A program made the translations under genes and the position numbers. Shown here one piece after another: positions 43,584 through 51,815 of a stretch of 64,000 nucleotides of DNA. How positions within the stretch are numbered: position 1 is the stretch's first letter; every line of letters starts with the position of its first letter. Location of the stretch: assembly GCA_028872015.1 (NCBI GenBank), contig JAGWLO010000006.1:1-64000 (forward strand). The letters are read 5' to 3'. The notes beneath the pieces were generated by a model that searched no databases, was not told where the DNA came from, and worked only from the letters and a program-made list of their open reading frames with translations. Source of the stretch: Burkholderiales bacterium. GTDB lineage: Bacteria > Pseudomonadota > Gammaproteobacteria > Burkholderiales > Burkholderiaceae_C.

Positions 43584-44720
43584 TCAGGCGGCCAGCGCCA
43601 GGCCGGGACGCCGTGCCGCGAAGTCGCCGTAGTAGCCGTGCACGGCGGCGCAGACCTCGCCCACCTCGGCATCGCTCAGGCCGGGAAAGCTGGGCAGGTT
43701 GATGCCGCGCCAGGCGATGCCCTCGGCCACCGGGTTGCGCTGGAAGCGGTGCGAGTACATCGGCATCGTGTGGATCGGGTTGAAGGCCGGGCGCGTCTCG
43801 ATGCCGCGTTCGGAGAGGTGGCGGCGCAGCGCGTCGCGCTCGGCCGGGTCGTCCACCAGCACCGTCACCATCCAGTAGCTGTGGGTGGCGTCGGCCGCCT
43901 CGGCATGCACCGTCACCGGCGCGCCCCGCAGCCCGGCGCGGTACAGCGCCGCGATCTGGCGCTTGCGCTCGATGAAGGTCTCCAGCCGTTCGAGCTGCGC
44001 TACGCCGAGGGCGGCGCAGATGTTGGTCATGCGGTAGTTGAAGCCGACCACGTCGTGCCAGTACTCGCGGTGCGCGGCCAGCCCCTGGCCGCGAAAGTGC
44101 CGTGCGCGTTCGATGATGGTGCGGTCGCTGCTGAGGACCATGCCGCCTTCGCCGGTGGTCAGCGTCTTGTTTCCGAAGAAGCTGAAGGTGGCGACGTCGC
44201 CGAAGGTGCCGACGTTGCGGCCCTTGTAGGCGGTGCCGATGGCCTCGGCGCAGTCCTCGACCAGGAACAACCGGTGGCTGCGGCACAGCGCCATCAGCGC
44301 GTCCATGTCGCAGGGGTGGCCGTACAGGTGCACCGCCATGATGGCCTTGGTGCGCGGCGTGATCTTGCGCGCCACGTCCTCGGGGTCGATCTGCCAGGTG
44401 GAGGCCAGCGAGTCGGCGAACACCGGCGTGGCGCCGGTGTAGGCCACCGCGTTGGCCGAGGCGATGTAGGTGAGCGTGGGCACGATCACCTCGTCGCCGG
44501 GACCGATGCCCAGCGCCACCAGGGCCAGGTGCAGCGCCACCGTGCCGTTGCACACGCTGGCCGCGTGCGCCGTGCCCACGCGCCGCGCGAAGCCCTGCTC
44601 GAACTCGCCGATGAAGCGCCCCTTGGACGAGATCCACGACGACTCCAGGCACTCCATCACGTAGGCCTTCTCGTTGCCGCCGAGGTCGGGACGGTAGACC
44701 GGGATGTGGTGCTCGTTCAT
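43584..44720 (-). CDS. DegT/DnrJ/EryC1/StrS-family sugar aminotransferase
   Basis: A 378-residue PLP-dependent sugar aminotransferase. Signature elements are NGTVALHLALVALGIGPGDEVIVPTLTYIASANAV near residue 60, FLVEDCAEAIGTAYKGRNVGTFGDVATFSFFGNKTLTTGEGGM near 155 with Lys as the PLP-binding residue, and GFNYRMTNICAALGVAQLE. Closest in pattern to perosamine/4-amino-4-deoxy sugar synthases (PglE-like), which act on 4-keto-6-deoxy nucleotide sugars. It is in a minus-strand run with the NeuD/PglD acetyltransferase. ATG at 44720. The 4,6-dehydratase needed to make its substrate is not in the window. Confidence 0.93.
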   Translation of the reverse strand: MNEHHIPVYRPDLGGNEKAYVMECLESSWISSKGRFIGEFEQGFARRVGTAHAASVCNGTVALHLALVALGIGPGDEVIVPTLTYIASANAVAYTGATPVFADSLASTWQIDPEDVARKITPRTKAIMAVHLYGHPCDMDALMALCRSHRLFLVEDCAEAIGTAYKGRNVGTFGDVATFSFFGNKTLTTGEGGMVLSSDRTIIERARHFRGQGLAAHREYWHDVVGFNYRMTNICAALGVAQLERLETFIERKRQIAALYRAGLRGAPVTVHAEAADATHSYWMVTVLVDDPAERDALRRHLSERGIETRPAFNPIHTMPMYSHRFQRNPVAEGIAWRGINLPSFPGLSDAEVGEVCAAVHGYYGDFAARRPGLALAA

Positions 44721-44754
44721 GGCGGCGTGCGGGGTTGGAGGCGAACCCATTCTT

Positions 44755-44769
44755 GGGGGCGCGGCCCCC
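44755..44769. repeat. Small GC-rich hairpin between island genes
   Basis: GGGGGC (44755-44760), loop GCG, GCCCCC (44764-44769): perfect 6-bp stem in the 82-bp gap between the second GT41 gene and the aminotransferase gene. No T-run; possible attenuating or processing hairpin. Confidence 0.35.
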
Positions 44770-44802
44770 GCCCGATCGCCGGAAAAGCAGGCCCTCGGGC
44801 CC

Positions 44803-46770
44803 TCAGATGGCCGGCAGGTGCCCCGGCGGCAGGCCCTGGGCGCGGCGCGTCGCCATGCGCAGGAACAGGGCTTCCAGGTCGCGCGCGAAGCGCCGGCTGT
44901 CGAACAGCGGCGCCTGCGTGCGGGCCGCGGCGAGCTGCGCGCGCAGGGCCCGGCGCCGCGGCGCATCGCCGGCCAGCGCCAGCACCAGGGCCTCGTAGCC
45001 GGCCCGGTCGGCGGCCACCAGCTCGGGCAGGCCCACCGCGTTCAGCAGGCTCGCCCCCACCCGCGAGGCGAAGGTGGGGCCCAGCGTCGTGACCACCGGC
45101 ACGCCGGCCCACAGCGCGTCGCTGGCGGTGGTGTGGGCGTTGTAGGGCCAGGTGTCGATGAACAGGTCGGCCAGCTGCAGCCGGGCCATGTGCGCGGCCA
45201 GGGGCACGCGCGGCGCACCGATCAGGCGCTGCGGTGCAATGCCTCGGGCCGCGGCCTCGCGCTGCAGGTTCGGCAACGCCTGGGTGCCCCAGGCGAAGAG
45301 CCAGAGCACCGCGTTCGGCAAGCCGGCGAGCAGCCGGCACCAGCTGTCCATCACCTCGGCGGAGATCTTGTAGGGCTGGTTGAAGCAGCACAGCACCAGC
45401 GCGTCGTCGGGCAGGCCCTGCGAGGCGCGGCTGGGCGCCGGCGGCAGGGGGCGCTGGCGGTCGTTGGGCTGGTACGAGGCCGGCAGCTGGGCGATCTTCT
45501 CGCTGTAGTCGGCGGCATGGGCCAGCGGCGTGACGATGGTGTCGCCGATCACGTAGTCCATCCAGGCGGCGCCGGTGGTGCCGGGGAAGCCCAGGAAGGT
45601 GGCCTGCAGCGGCGCCGGGCGCTGGGCGAAGATGCCCAGGCGGTGGTCCTTGGTGTGGCCCTTCAGGTCGATCAGCAGGTCGATGCCGTCGGCGCGGATG
45701 CGCCGTGCGGCTTCGTGGTCGCTGCTGCGGGCCAGGTCGATGAAGCGGCCGCCGCCGGCCTGCAGCCGGGCCCGCATCGTGCTGCCGTCGTCGGGGCCGT
45801 GCGAGTACAGGTGCACGTCGAAGGCGCTGCGGTCGTGCAGTTCCAGCACCTCGGCCATCAGGTTGGCCGTGGCGTGGTCGTGGAAGTCGGCCGAGACGTA
45901 GCCCAGGCGCAGGGGCCGCGTGCCGGGCCGCCAGGCGCCGTGCCCCGGCGCTGGCGGAGCGAGCGGCAGGCCCGGCAGCGAGGCCACTTCGGCCGTGATG
46001 AAGCGGGCGGCGCTGGCGGCGGCGCGGTGCTGCTCGGCCCGGCTGTCGGTGAACGCGGCATGGGCGAAGGGCGCGGTGCGCAGCGCGGCCGCGTCGGGCA
46101 GCAGCTGCACCTCGGCGCGCAAGGTGGCCAGGCTGGCCTCGAGCTCGCGGCCCCAGTGGCAGCCGCTGCGGGCCGCGAACAGGGCCAGGCCGCGCGTGGC
46201 CAGCGCCTGGTCGCCCACGCCCAGCATCAGCGCGGTCTCGAAGCAATGCGCCGCCTCCTGGTACATCTGCAGATCGTCGAAGCACTGCCCCAGGTTGTGG
46301 TGGCTGGCCGCATCCTGTGGCACCAGCGCCAGGGCATCGAAGAAGGCGCCCACGGCCTCGCTGGGCCGGTGCAGGCGCTGCAGGGCGCGGCCGAGTGCCG
46401 CGTGGGCGGCGTGGTCGCGTGGCTGACCAGGCCGGGCGAGCAGGGCCACGGCTTCATCGCTGCGCTGCAGTTGCAGCAGACCCTGTACAGCCAGCTCGCG
46501 CGCGGCGGCCAGCTGCGGATCCAGCCCATGGGCGCGCAGCGCCTCGGCGGTGGCGCGCTCGACGTCGCCCTGGGCCCACAGCGCCCGTGCGTGGTTCACG
46601 GCGTACAGCGCGTCCTGCGGCTGCAGCCGGGCGGCCTGCGCGTGAGAGCGCGCCGCCGCATCCCAACGCGCGGCCCGGGCATGGGCCTGGCCGAGCTGCC
46701 AGTGGTGCTGCGCCTCGCGGGCCCGGCGGCTGACTTTGACGGGGGGTGCGGCGCGGGCAGCAACAGGCAT
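44803..46770 (-). CDS. TPR-GT41 (SPINDLY/OGT-like) protein O-glycosyltransferase, copy 2
   Basis: A 655-residue paralogue of the protein at 36774. TPR repeats cover about residues 15-210 (HWQLGQAHARAARWDAAARSHAQAARLQPQDAL; SHHNLGQCFDDLQMYQEAAHCFETAL). The GT41 domain has LRLGYVSADFHDHATANLMAEVLE, LIDLKGHTKDHRLGIFAQRPAPLQATFLGFPGTTG and DLFIDTWPYNAHTTASDALWAGVPVVT. It matches bacterial OGT/SPINDLY enzymes more closely than copy 1 (YVSADFHDHA form). It probably starts the island transcript on the minus strand, 107 bp after argE. Target inferred to be flagellin. Confidence 0.9.
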   Translation of the reverse strand: MPVAARAAPPVKVSRRAREAQHHWQLGQAHARAARWDAAARSHAQAARLQPQDALYAVNHARALWAQGDVERATAEALRAHGLDPQLAAARELAVQGLLQLQRSDEAVALLARPGQPRDHAAHAALGRALQRLHRPSEAVGAFFDALALVPQDAASHHNLGQCFDDLQMYQEAAHCFETALMLGVGDQALATRGLALFAARSGCHWGRELEASLATLRAEVQLLPDAAALRTAPFAHAAFTDSRAEQHRAAASAARFITAEVASLPGLPLAPPAPGHGAWRPGTRPLRLGYVSADFHDHATANLMAEVLELHDRSAFDVHLYSHGPDDGSTMRARLQAGGGRFIDLARSSDHEAARRIRADGIDLLIDLKGHTKDHRLGIFAQRPAPLQATFLGFPGTTGAAWMDYVIGDTIVTPLAHAADYSEKIAQLPASYQPNDRQRPLPPAPSRASQGLPDDALVLCCFNQPYKISAEVMDSWCRLLAGLPNAVLWLFAWGTQALPNLQREAAARGIAPQRLIGAPRVPLAAHMARLQLADLFIDTWPYNAHTTASDALWAGVPVVTTLGPTFASRVGASLLNAVGLPELVAADRAGYEALVLALAGDAPRRRALRAQLAAARTQAPLFDSRRFARDLEALFLRMATRRAQGLPPGHLPAI

Positions 46771-46877
46771 GGCGGCGTTCGGCTGAAAGCGAGGGTTGCG
46801 GTCCAGTCTAGGCCGCAGCCTCAGCTACCGAAGCCTCGATCAGCCGGCCGGATGCCCCGCTTCTCGCAGCGGCCCAT

Positions 46878-48068
46878 TCAATCCAGCGCCGCCGCCAACC
46901 CCCGCAGAAACCCCTCGGCCCGCGCCAGTTGCTCCAGGCTCACGTACTCGTCGGCCTGGTGCGCCTGCTGGATCGAGCCCGGGCCGCAGACCACGGTGGA
47001 GCAGCCGGCGCGCTGGAACAGGCCGGCCTCGGTGCCGAAGGCCACCAGCGTGGTCCGCGCGCTGCCCGCCAGGCGCTGCGCCAGGCGCACCGCGGGCTCG
47101 TCGGCGCTGGCCAGGAACGAGGGCATGTGCGCGGTCTGCTCGAAGCGGAAGCCGGCGCCGGGATCGACGGCGCGCATCGCCGGCTCCAGGCTCGCGGCGT
47201 AGGCCGCCACGCGCTGCTGCAGCGCCGCCGCGTCGGCGCCCGGCAGGTCGCGGAATTCGTAGTGGAAGCGGCAGTCCTCGGGCACCACGTTGTCGGCGAT
47301 GCCGCCTTCGATCACGCACACCGCGGCCGTGCTGTGCGGCACGTCGAAGCCGGCCTGGCGCGGGCCCTGCTCGCGCAGCTCGTCGGCGATGCCGGCGATG
47401 CGCGAGACCACGCGCGCCGCGGCCTCCACCGCGTTCACCGCCTGCGGCGCCAGCGAAGAATGTGCGGCCCGGCCGCGCACGCAGCAGCGCCAGCGGTGCA
47501 CCCCCTTGTGGGCCGTGGCCGGCACCATCGAGGTGGGCTCGCCCACGATGCACAGCCGCGGCGCGCTGCCGGTGCGGCCCAGCAGGCCGGCCTGCTCGAG
47601 GTCGGCGATCAGGCGCCGGGCGCCGAAGCCGCCCACCTCCTCGTCGTAGCTGAACGCGAAGTGGATGGCGTGCGGCAGGTCGGCTTCCAGCCAGGCCTGC
47701 GCCTGCGCCACGACGAGGCCGATCCAGCCCTTCATGTCGGCGCTGCCGCGGCCGTACAGGCGCTGGTCGCGCAGCTCGGCACCCAGGGGCTCGCAGGTCC
47801 AGGCCTGGCCGTCCCAGGGCACGGTGTCGGTGTGGCCCGACAGCAGCACGCCGGCCGGCTTGCCCAGGCCGATGGTGGCGCACAGATTGGCCTTGGCGCG
47901 CGCGTCGTCCCAGGTCAGGCGCAGCGGCAGGCCCAGGCTGCGCAGGTGGTCGGCGATGGTCTCGATCAGCGCCAGGTTGCTGCGGTGGCTGACGGTGTCC
48001 AGGCGCACCAGGCGCTGCGCCCATTGCAGCCCGGCGGCCGAGACCTCGGAGGTGGCGGTGGCAGTCAT
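46878..48068 (-). CDS. argE: Acetylornithine deacetylase (ArgE, M20 family)
   Basis: A 396-residue M20 metallopeptidase-family enzyme matching acetylornithine deacetylase of arginine synthesis. Metal-site features are LLSGHTDTVPWDGQ near residue 80, GRGSADMKGW near 110, AFSYDEEVGGFGARRLI near 140 and a GVHRWRCCVRGRAAHSS dimerisation-domain segment near 190; the C-terminus has AFGTEAGLFQRAGCSTVVCGPGSIQQAHQADEYV. Divergent from a dehydratase gene with only 29 bp between starts; a TACAGT box lies six bases before its ATG. Confidence 0.93.
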   Translation of the reverse strand: MTATATSEVSAAGLQWAQRLVRLDTVSHRSNLALIETIADHLRSLGLPLRLTWDDARAKANLCATIGLGKPAGVLLSGHTDTVPWDGQAWTCEPLGAELRDQRLYGRGSADMKGWIGLVVAQAQAWLEADLPHAIHFAFSYDEEVGGFGARRLIADLEQAGLLGRTGSAPRLCIVGEPTSMVPATAHKGVHRWRCCVRGRAAHSSLAPQAVNAVEAAARVVSRIAGIADELREQGPRQAGFDVPHSTAAVCVIEGGIADNVVPEDCRFHYEFRDLPGADAAALQQRVAAYAASLEPAMRAVDPGAGFRFEQTAHMPSFLASADEPAVRLAQRLAGSARTTLVAFGTEAGLFQRAGCSTVVCGPGSIQQAHQADEYVSLEQLARAEGFLRGLAAALD

Positions 48069-48074
48069 CGCTGC

Positions 48075-48091
48075 ACTGTAGCGGCTAGCAT
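48075..48091. promoter_or_regulatory. Back-to-back -10 boxes of argE and dehydratase gene
   Basis: Minus strand TACAGT (48080-48075) and plus strand TAGCAT (48086-48091), five bases apart, each followed by exactly six bases before the ATG of its own gene (48068 minus, 48098 plus). If these are -10 elements, transcription would start at or next to the start codons. No clear -35 boxes are visible. Confidence 0.5.
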
Positions 48092-48097
48092 GGGCCG

Positions 48098-49111
48098 ATG
48101 CGCCCCGGACCCGCCGCCGACCCTGCTGCCGATCCCGCGGCCGATCCCGCGGCCGACGATGCCGCGGACGATGCCGTGGTGGATGCCGCCGCCGTGCGGC
48201 GCGCGGCCGTGCGCATCGCCGGCCACGTGCGGCGCACGCCGCTGTGGCGGCTGCCCGGCGCCGAGCTCGGCCTGCCCTGCGCCGAGGTCTGGCTCAAGCT
48301 CGAGCATCTGCAGCGCGGCGGCAGCTTCAAGGCGCGCGGCATGTTCAACGCGCTGCTGGCGCAGCCGGCGCCGCCGGCCGGCGTGGTCATCGCCTCCGGC
48401 GGCAACGCCGGCATCGCCGCGGCCACCGCGGCGCAGGCGCTGGGCTTGCCGTGCGAGGTGTTCGTGCCGGCCCTCACCGGCCCGGCCAAGCGCGCGGCGC
48501 TGGCCGCGCTGGGCGCGCGCGTGGTGGTGGGCGGGGCCGACTACGCCGAGGCCCTGGCCGCCTGCCGGCAGCGCCAGCACGGCAGCGGCGCGTTGATGCT
48601 GCATGCCTACGACCAGCCGGCGGTGGTGGCCGGCGCGGGCACCCTGGCGCTGGAGATCGAGGCGCAGTCGGGCCGGGGCCTGCCCGACCGGCTGCTCGTC
48701 AGCGTGGGCGGCGGCGGCCTGGTGGCCGGCATCGCGGCCTGGACCGCCGGCCGCTGCCGTGTCGAGGCCCTCGAGCCGCCCGGCGCGCCCACGCTGCAGG
48801 CCGCCCTGGCCGCCGGCCAGCCGGTGGACGTGGCCGTGTCGGGCCTGGCCGCCGACGCGCTGGGGGCGCGCCGCCTGGGCGGCATCGCCTGGCCGATCTG
48901 CCGGCGCTGGGTGGCGGCGGCGCATCTCGTGCCCGAGCCGGCCATCCGCGCCGCGCAGCAGCAGCTGTGGCAGGTGCTGCGGCTGGCGGTGGAGCCCGCG
49001 GCGGCACTGCCGCTGGCGGCGCTGGCGGCCGGCATCGTGGCGCCCGCCGCGCACGAGCGCGTGGCGCTGGTGCTGTGCGGGGCGAACCTCGACCCGGCCG
49101 GGCTGGCGTGA
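48098..49111 (+). CDS. Threonine/serine dehydratase-like PLP enzyme
   Basis: A 337-residue fold-type II PLP enzyme of the serine/threonine dehydratase group. The PLP lysine is in QRGGSFKARGMFNAL (near residue 82) and the phosphate-binding loop is SVGGGGLVAGIAAW near residue 207; ASGGNAGIAAATAAQALG is the Asn-Gly loop. No ACT regulatory domain, so biosynthetic IlvA is unlikely; a catabolic dehydratase or racemase is possible. Residues 6-25 are an acidic Ala/Asp/Pro repeat encoded by a 12-bp tandem repeat, unusual for the family; a later start is possible. Probably leaderless. Confidence 0.82.
   Translation: MRPGPAADPAADPAADPAADDAADDAVVDAAAVRRAAVRIAGHVRRTPLWRLPGAELGLPCAEVWLKLEHLQRGGSFKARGMFNALLAQPAPPAGVVIASGGNAGIAAATAAQALGLPCEVFVPALTGPAKRAALAALGARVVVGGADYAEALAACRQRQHGSGALMLHAYDQPAVVAGAGTLALEIEAQSGRGLPDRLLVSVGGGGLVAGIAAWTAGRCRVEALEPPGAPTLQAALAAGQPVDVAVSGLAADALGARRLGGIAWPICRRWVAAAHLVPEPAIRAAQQQLWQVLRLAVEPAAALPLAALAAGIVAPAAHERVALVLCGANLDPAGLA
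48117..48166 (+). repeat. Tandem 12-bp repeat in the dehydratase gene start
   Basis: The unit CCGATCCCGCGG occurs at 48129-48140 and 48141-48152, flanked by decayed copies (ccgaccctgctg before; ccgacgatgccg and cggacgatgccg after). It encodes the DPAA/DDAA repeat at the N-terminus. In-frame copy-number changes would lengthen or shorten the N-terminal tail only. Confidence 0.65.
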
Positions 49112-49139
49112 GCCTGGGGCGGGCACAATCCGCGCGGCC

Positions 49140-49517
49140 ATGCGCAAAGGCCTGATCGCCCTCGCTCTGCCGCTGCTGCTGCTGTGCGCGCAGCAGGGCG
49201 CGCTGCGCCACGTGCTGGGCCACGACCTGGCGCAGATGCGCGCGGCCGAGCAAGCGGCCGTGGCCCTGTCGGTGCCTGCCGCCGGCCAGGGCGGTGCCGC
49301 GCCGCGCGGCCAGCCGCATGCGGCCGACAAGCTGTGCCAGATCTGTCTGGCCTATGCCGGCATGGCCGCACCGCTGCAGGCCACGCTGCCGCTGCTGGTG
49401 CTGCTGGAGGCGCACGACGCCCAGCCGCAGCCCCCGGGCCGGCCACGGCTCGGGGGCAGCGCCCCGGCGCCGCGCAGCCGCGGCCCGCCGCGGGCCCTCG
49501 AGCCGACCGCAACCTAG
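49140..49517 (+). CDS. Small exported DUF2946-like protein with CxxC
   Basis: A 125-residue protein with a signal peptide (residues 1-20, KGLIALALPLLLLCAQQG), a His-containing segment (GALRHVLGHDL), then ADKLCQICLAYAGMAAP near residue 65. The CxxCLAY pattern and position resemble DUF2946-type proteins found beside TonB-dependent receptor genes and sometimes linked to copper; that link is inference. The C-terminus is Pro/Arg-rich. A CACAAT box lies ten bases upstream of the ATG. It precedes the TonB receptor gene by 90 bp on the same strand. Confidence 0.62.
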   Translation: MRKGLIALALPLLLLCAQQGALRHVLGHDLAQMRAAEQAAVALSVPAAGQGGAAPRGQPHAADKLCQICLAYAGMAAPLQATLPLLVLLEAHDAQPQPPGRPRLGGSAPAPRSRGPPRALEPTAT

Positions 49518-49607
49518 CCGGTTGCCCCAGCGCCCGCCCGCTGCCCGCCGCCCGCCCCCGGGTCGCGGCGAGGGTGGCCGTTCCATCCTGCCCGAGAAGC
49601 TTCGTTC

Positions 49608-51794
49608 ATGTCGTACTTCAACTCTGCCCCGTCGCGGGTACGCCTGCGCCGGTGCGCAGCCGCCTGGTCCATCGCCATCGCGGCGCCGTGGCTGGCGCCG
49701 ACCGCGCGCGCCGACGCACCGGCCGCCCCCGCCTCTGCCCCTGCCCCCGCCGCTGCGGCCTCCGCCGCCGCCCCGGCCCAAACGGTACAGATCACCTCGG
49801 CCCGGCTGCGGCTGGACGCCGCGCGCAACGGGCTCTCGCCCGCCACCGGCAGCACCGTCTACCGCGTCGAGCAGCAGGACATCGCCAACCTGCCGCTGGG
49901 CGACGCCACGCCGCTGAACCAGGTGCTGCTGCAGACACCCGGCGTGGTGCAGGATTCGTACGGCGCGATCCACGTCCGCGGCGACCACGGCAACGTGCAG
50001 TACCGCATCAACGGCGTGATCATTCCCGAATCGATCGGCGGCTTCGGCCCATCGCTGCAGACGCGCTTCGCCGATCACCTCACCGTGCTCACCGGCGCGC
50101 TGCCGGCGCAGTACGGCTACCGTACCGCCGCCGTGGTCGACATCCAGACCAAGGGCGAGAAGATGCGCAACGGCAGCAGCGTCGATCTCAGCGCCGGCAC
50201 GCAGGGCCATGCCGAGGCCAGCGTCGAGACCAGCGGCAGCCGCGACGGCTTCAGCGGCTACCTCACCGGCTCGGTGCTGCGCGACCGCATCGGCATCGAG
50301 AACCCGACGCCCGCGCGCAGCGCGCTGCACGACACCACGAACCAGGCCAAGGCCTTCGGCTACCTGTCGTCCCTGCTGGGCAACGACAGCCTGGTGAGCC
50401 TGCTGTTCGGCGTCAGCGACAGCCGCTTCCAGATTCCCGACGTGCCGGGCCGCACGCCCAGCTACGCGCTGGCCGGCAGCCCGGCGGTGAACTCGGCCGC
50501 GCTGGACGCCAACCAGCGCGAGCGCAACCGCTATGCCGTGCTGTCGTACCAGGCCTCGCTGGGGTCGAAGGTCGACTACCAGGCCTCGCTGTTCACGCGC
50601 AGCAGCGACGTCCACTACCAGCCCGATCCGGTGGGCGACCTGGTGTTCAACGGGGTGGCCGCCGACATCCTGCGCAGCAACCGCGCCAGCGGCGTGCAGG
50701 CCGACCTGAGCTGGCGCCTGGACCCGCGGCACACCGTGCGCGCCGGGCTGTTCGGCCAGGCCGAGACCTACGACGCCGGCAACAACGCCTCGGTGTTCGC
50801 CGCCATCGGCGGGCAGCAGGCCAGCACCGTGCCGCTGCGGATCCAGGACCACACCCGCATCGCCGGCCAGCAATGGGGTCTGTACGTCCAGGATGAGTGG
50901 CGTGCGACGCGCGCCCTGACGCTGAACTACGGCCTGCGCTTCGACCAGGTGCGCACCGTTGTCGACGAGCACCAGGCCAGCCCGCGCCTGGGCCTGGTCT
51001 ACACGCTGTCGCCCACGCTGCGCCTGCATGCCGGCTATGCGCGCTACTTCACGCCGCCGCCCACCGAGCTGATCGACACCGCCTCGGTGCAGAAATTCCA
51101 GGGCACCACGAATGCCCTGCCCTCGGACGCGAACACCGCGGTGCGTTCCGAGCGCTCGAACTACCTCGACGCCGGCATCGCCTGGCAGCTCACGCCGCGC
51201 TGGACGCTGGGCCTGGACGGCTACCACCGCCGCGTGGCACACCTGCAGGACGAAGGCCAGTTCCGCAACGCCCTCATCTACTCCGCCTTCAACTACGCCC
51301 AGGGCCGCATCTACGGCCTGGACCTGTCGGCCACCTACAGGTCCGGCGCGCTCTCGGGCTACATCAACTTCGGCTTCCTGCACGCGATGGCCCAGGGGCT
51401 GGAGACGGGCCAGTTCAACTTCGACCCGGCCGAGCTCGACTACATCGCCGGCCACTGGGTGCACCTCGACCACGAGCAGCGCTACAGCGGCTCGGCCGGG
51501 CTCACCTGGCACCTGGATGCCGGCAGCAGCCTGAGCGTGGACGGCCTGTTCGGCACCGGCCTGCGCCGGGCCTTCGCCAACACGGGGCAGCTGCCGGGCT
51601 ATGCCACGCTGAACCTGTCGGCCACGCACGATTTCGACCTCGGCGCTGCGCTCGGCAAGCTGCAGGGCCGCCTGGCGCTCATCAACGCCCTCGACCGCGT
51701 CTACCTGCTGCGCGACGGCTCGGGCATCGGTGTCGGCGCACCCCAGTACGGCCAGCGCCGCAGCGTGGTGGTGACGATGAGCAAGTCGTTCTAG
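49608..51794 (+). CDS. TonB-dependent outer-membrane receptor
   Basis: A 728-residue TonB-dependent receptor. It has a signal peptide (to about residue 36, ARADAPAA), a TonB-box-like TVQITSARL near residue 60, a plug domain (LNQVLLQTPGVVQDSYGAIHVRGDHGNVQYRINGVIIPE near 105 to GALPAQYGYRTAAVVDIQTK) and a beta-barrel ending in Phe (VVVTMSKSF), as needed for Bam assembly. GAGAAG precedes the ATG. No siderophore genes are adjacent, so the ligand is unknown; the CxxC exported protein upstream might be functionally linked, for example in metal handling. Confidence 0.93.
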   Translation: MSYFNSAPSRVRLRRCAAAWSIAIAAPWLAPTARADAPAAPASAPAPAAAASAAAPAQTVQITSARLRLDAARNGLSPATGSTVYRVEQQDIANLPLGDATPLNQVLLQTPGVVQDSYGAIHVRGDHGNVQYRINGVIIPESIGGFGPSLQTRFADHLTVLTGALPAQYGYRTAAVVDIQTKGEKMRNGSSVDLSAGTQGHAEASVETSGSRDGFSGYLTGSVLRDRIGIENPTPARSALHDTTNQAKAFGYLSSLLGNDSLVSLLFGVSDSRFQIPDVPGRTPSYALAGSPAVNSAALDANQRERNRYAVLSYQASLGSKVDYQASLFTRSSDVHYQPDPVGDLVFNGVAADILRSNRASGVQADLSWRLDPRHTVRAGLFGQAETYDAGNNASVFAAIGGQQASTVPLRIQDHTRIAGQQWGLYVQDEWRATRALTLNYGLRFDQVRTVVDEHQASPRLGLVYTLSPTLRLHAGYARYFTPPPTELIDTASVQKFQGTTNALPSDANTAVRSERSNYLDAGIAWQLTPRWTLGLDGYHRRVAHLQDEGQFRNALIYSAFNYAQGRIYGLDLSATYRSGALSGYINFGFLHAMAQGLETGQFNFDPAELDYIAGHWVHLDHEQRYSGSAGLTWHLDAGSSLSVDGLFGTGLRRAFANTGQLPGYATLNLSATHDFDLGAALGKLQGRLALINALDRVYLLRDGSGIGVGAPQYGQRRSVVVTMSKSF

Positions 51795-51815
51795 GCCTGC
51801 GGTGGGCGCGCGGCA

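Noticed and set aside
48117-48166. CRISPR-like repeat array
   Set aside because: Units are 12 bp, contiguous and in frame within a gene, without spacers; it is a coding tandem repeat.
48699-51629. 976-codon minus-strand open frame across the dehydratase and TonB receptor genes
   Set aside because: Translation is a compositionally biased shadow; the plus-strand genes have signal peptide, plug, barrel and PLP motifs.
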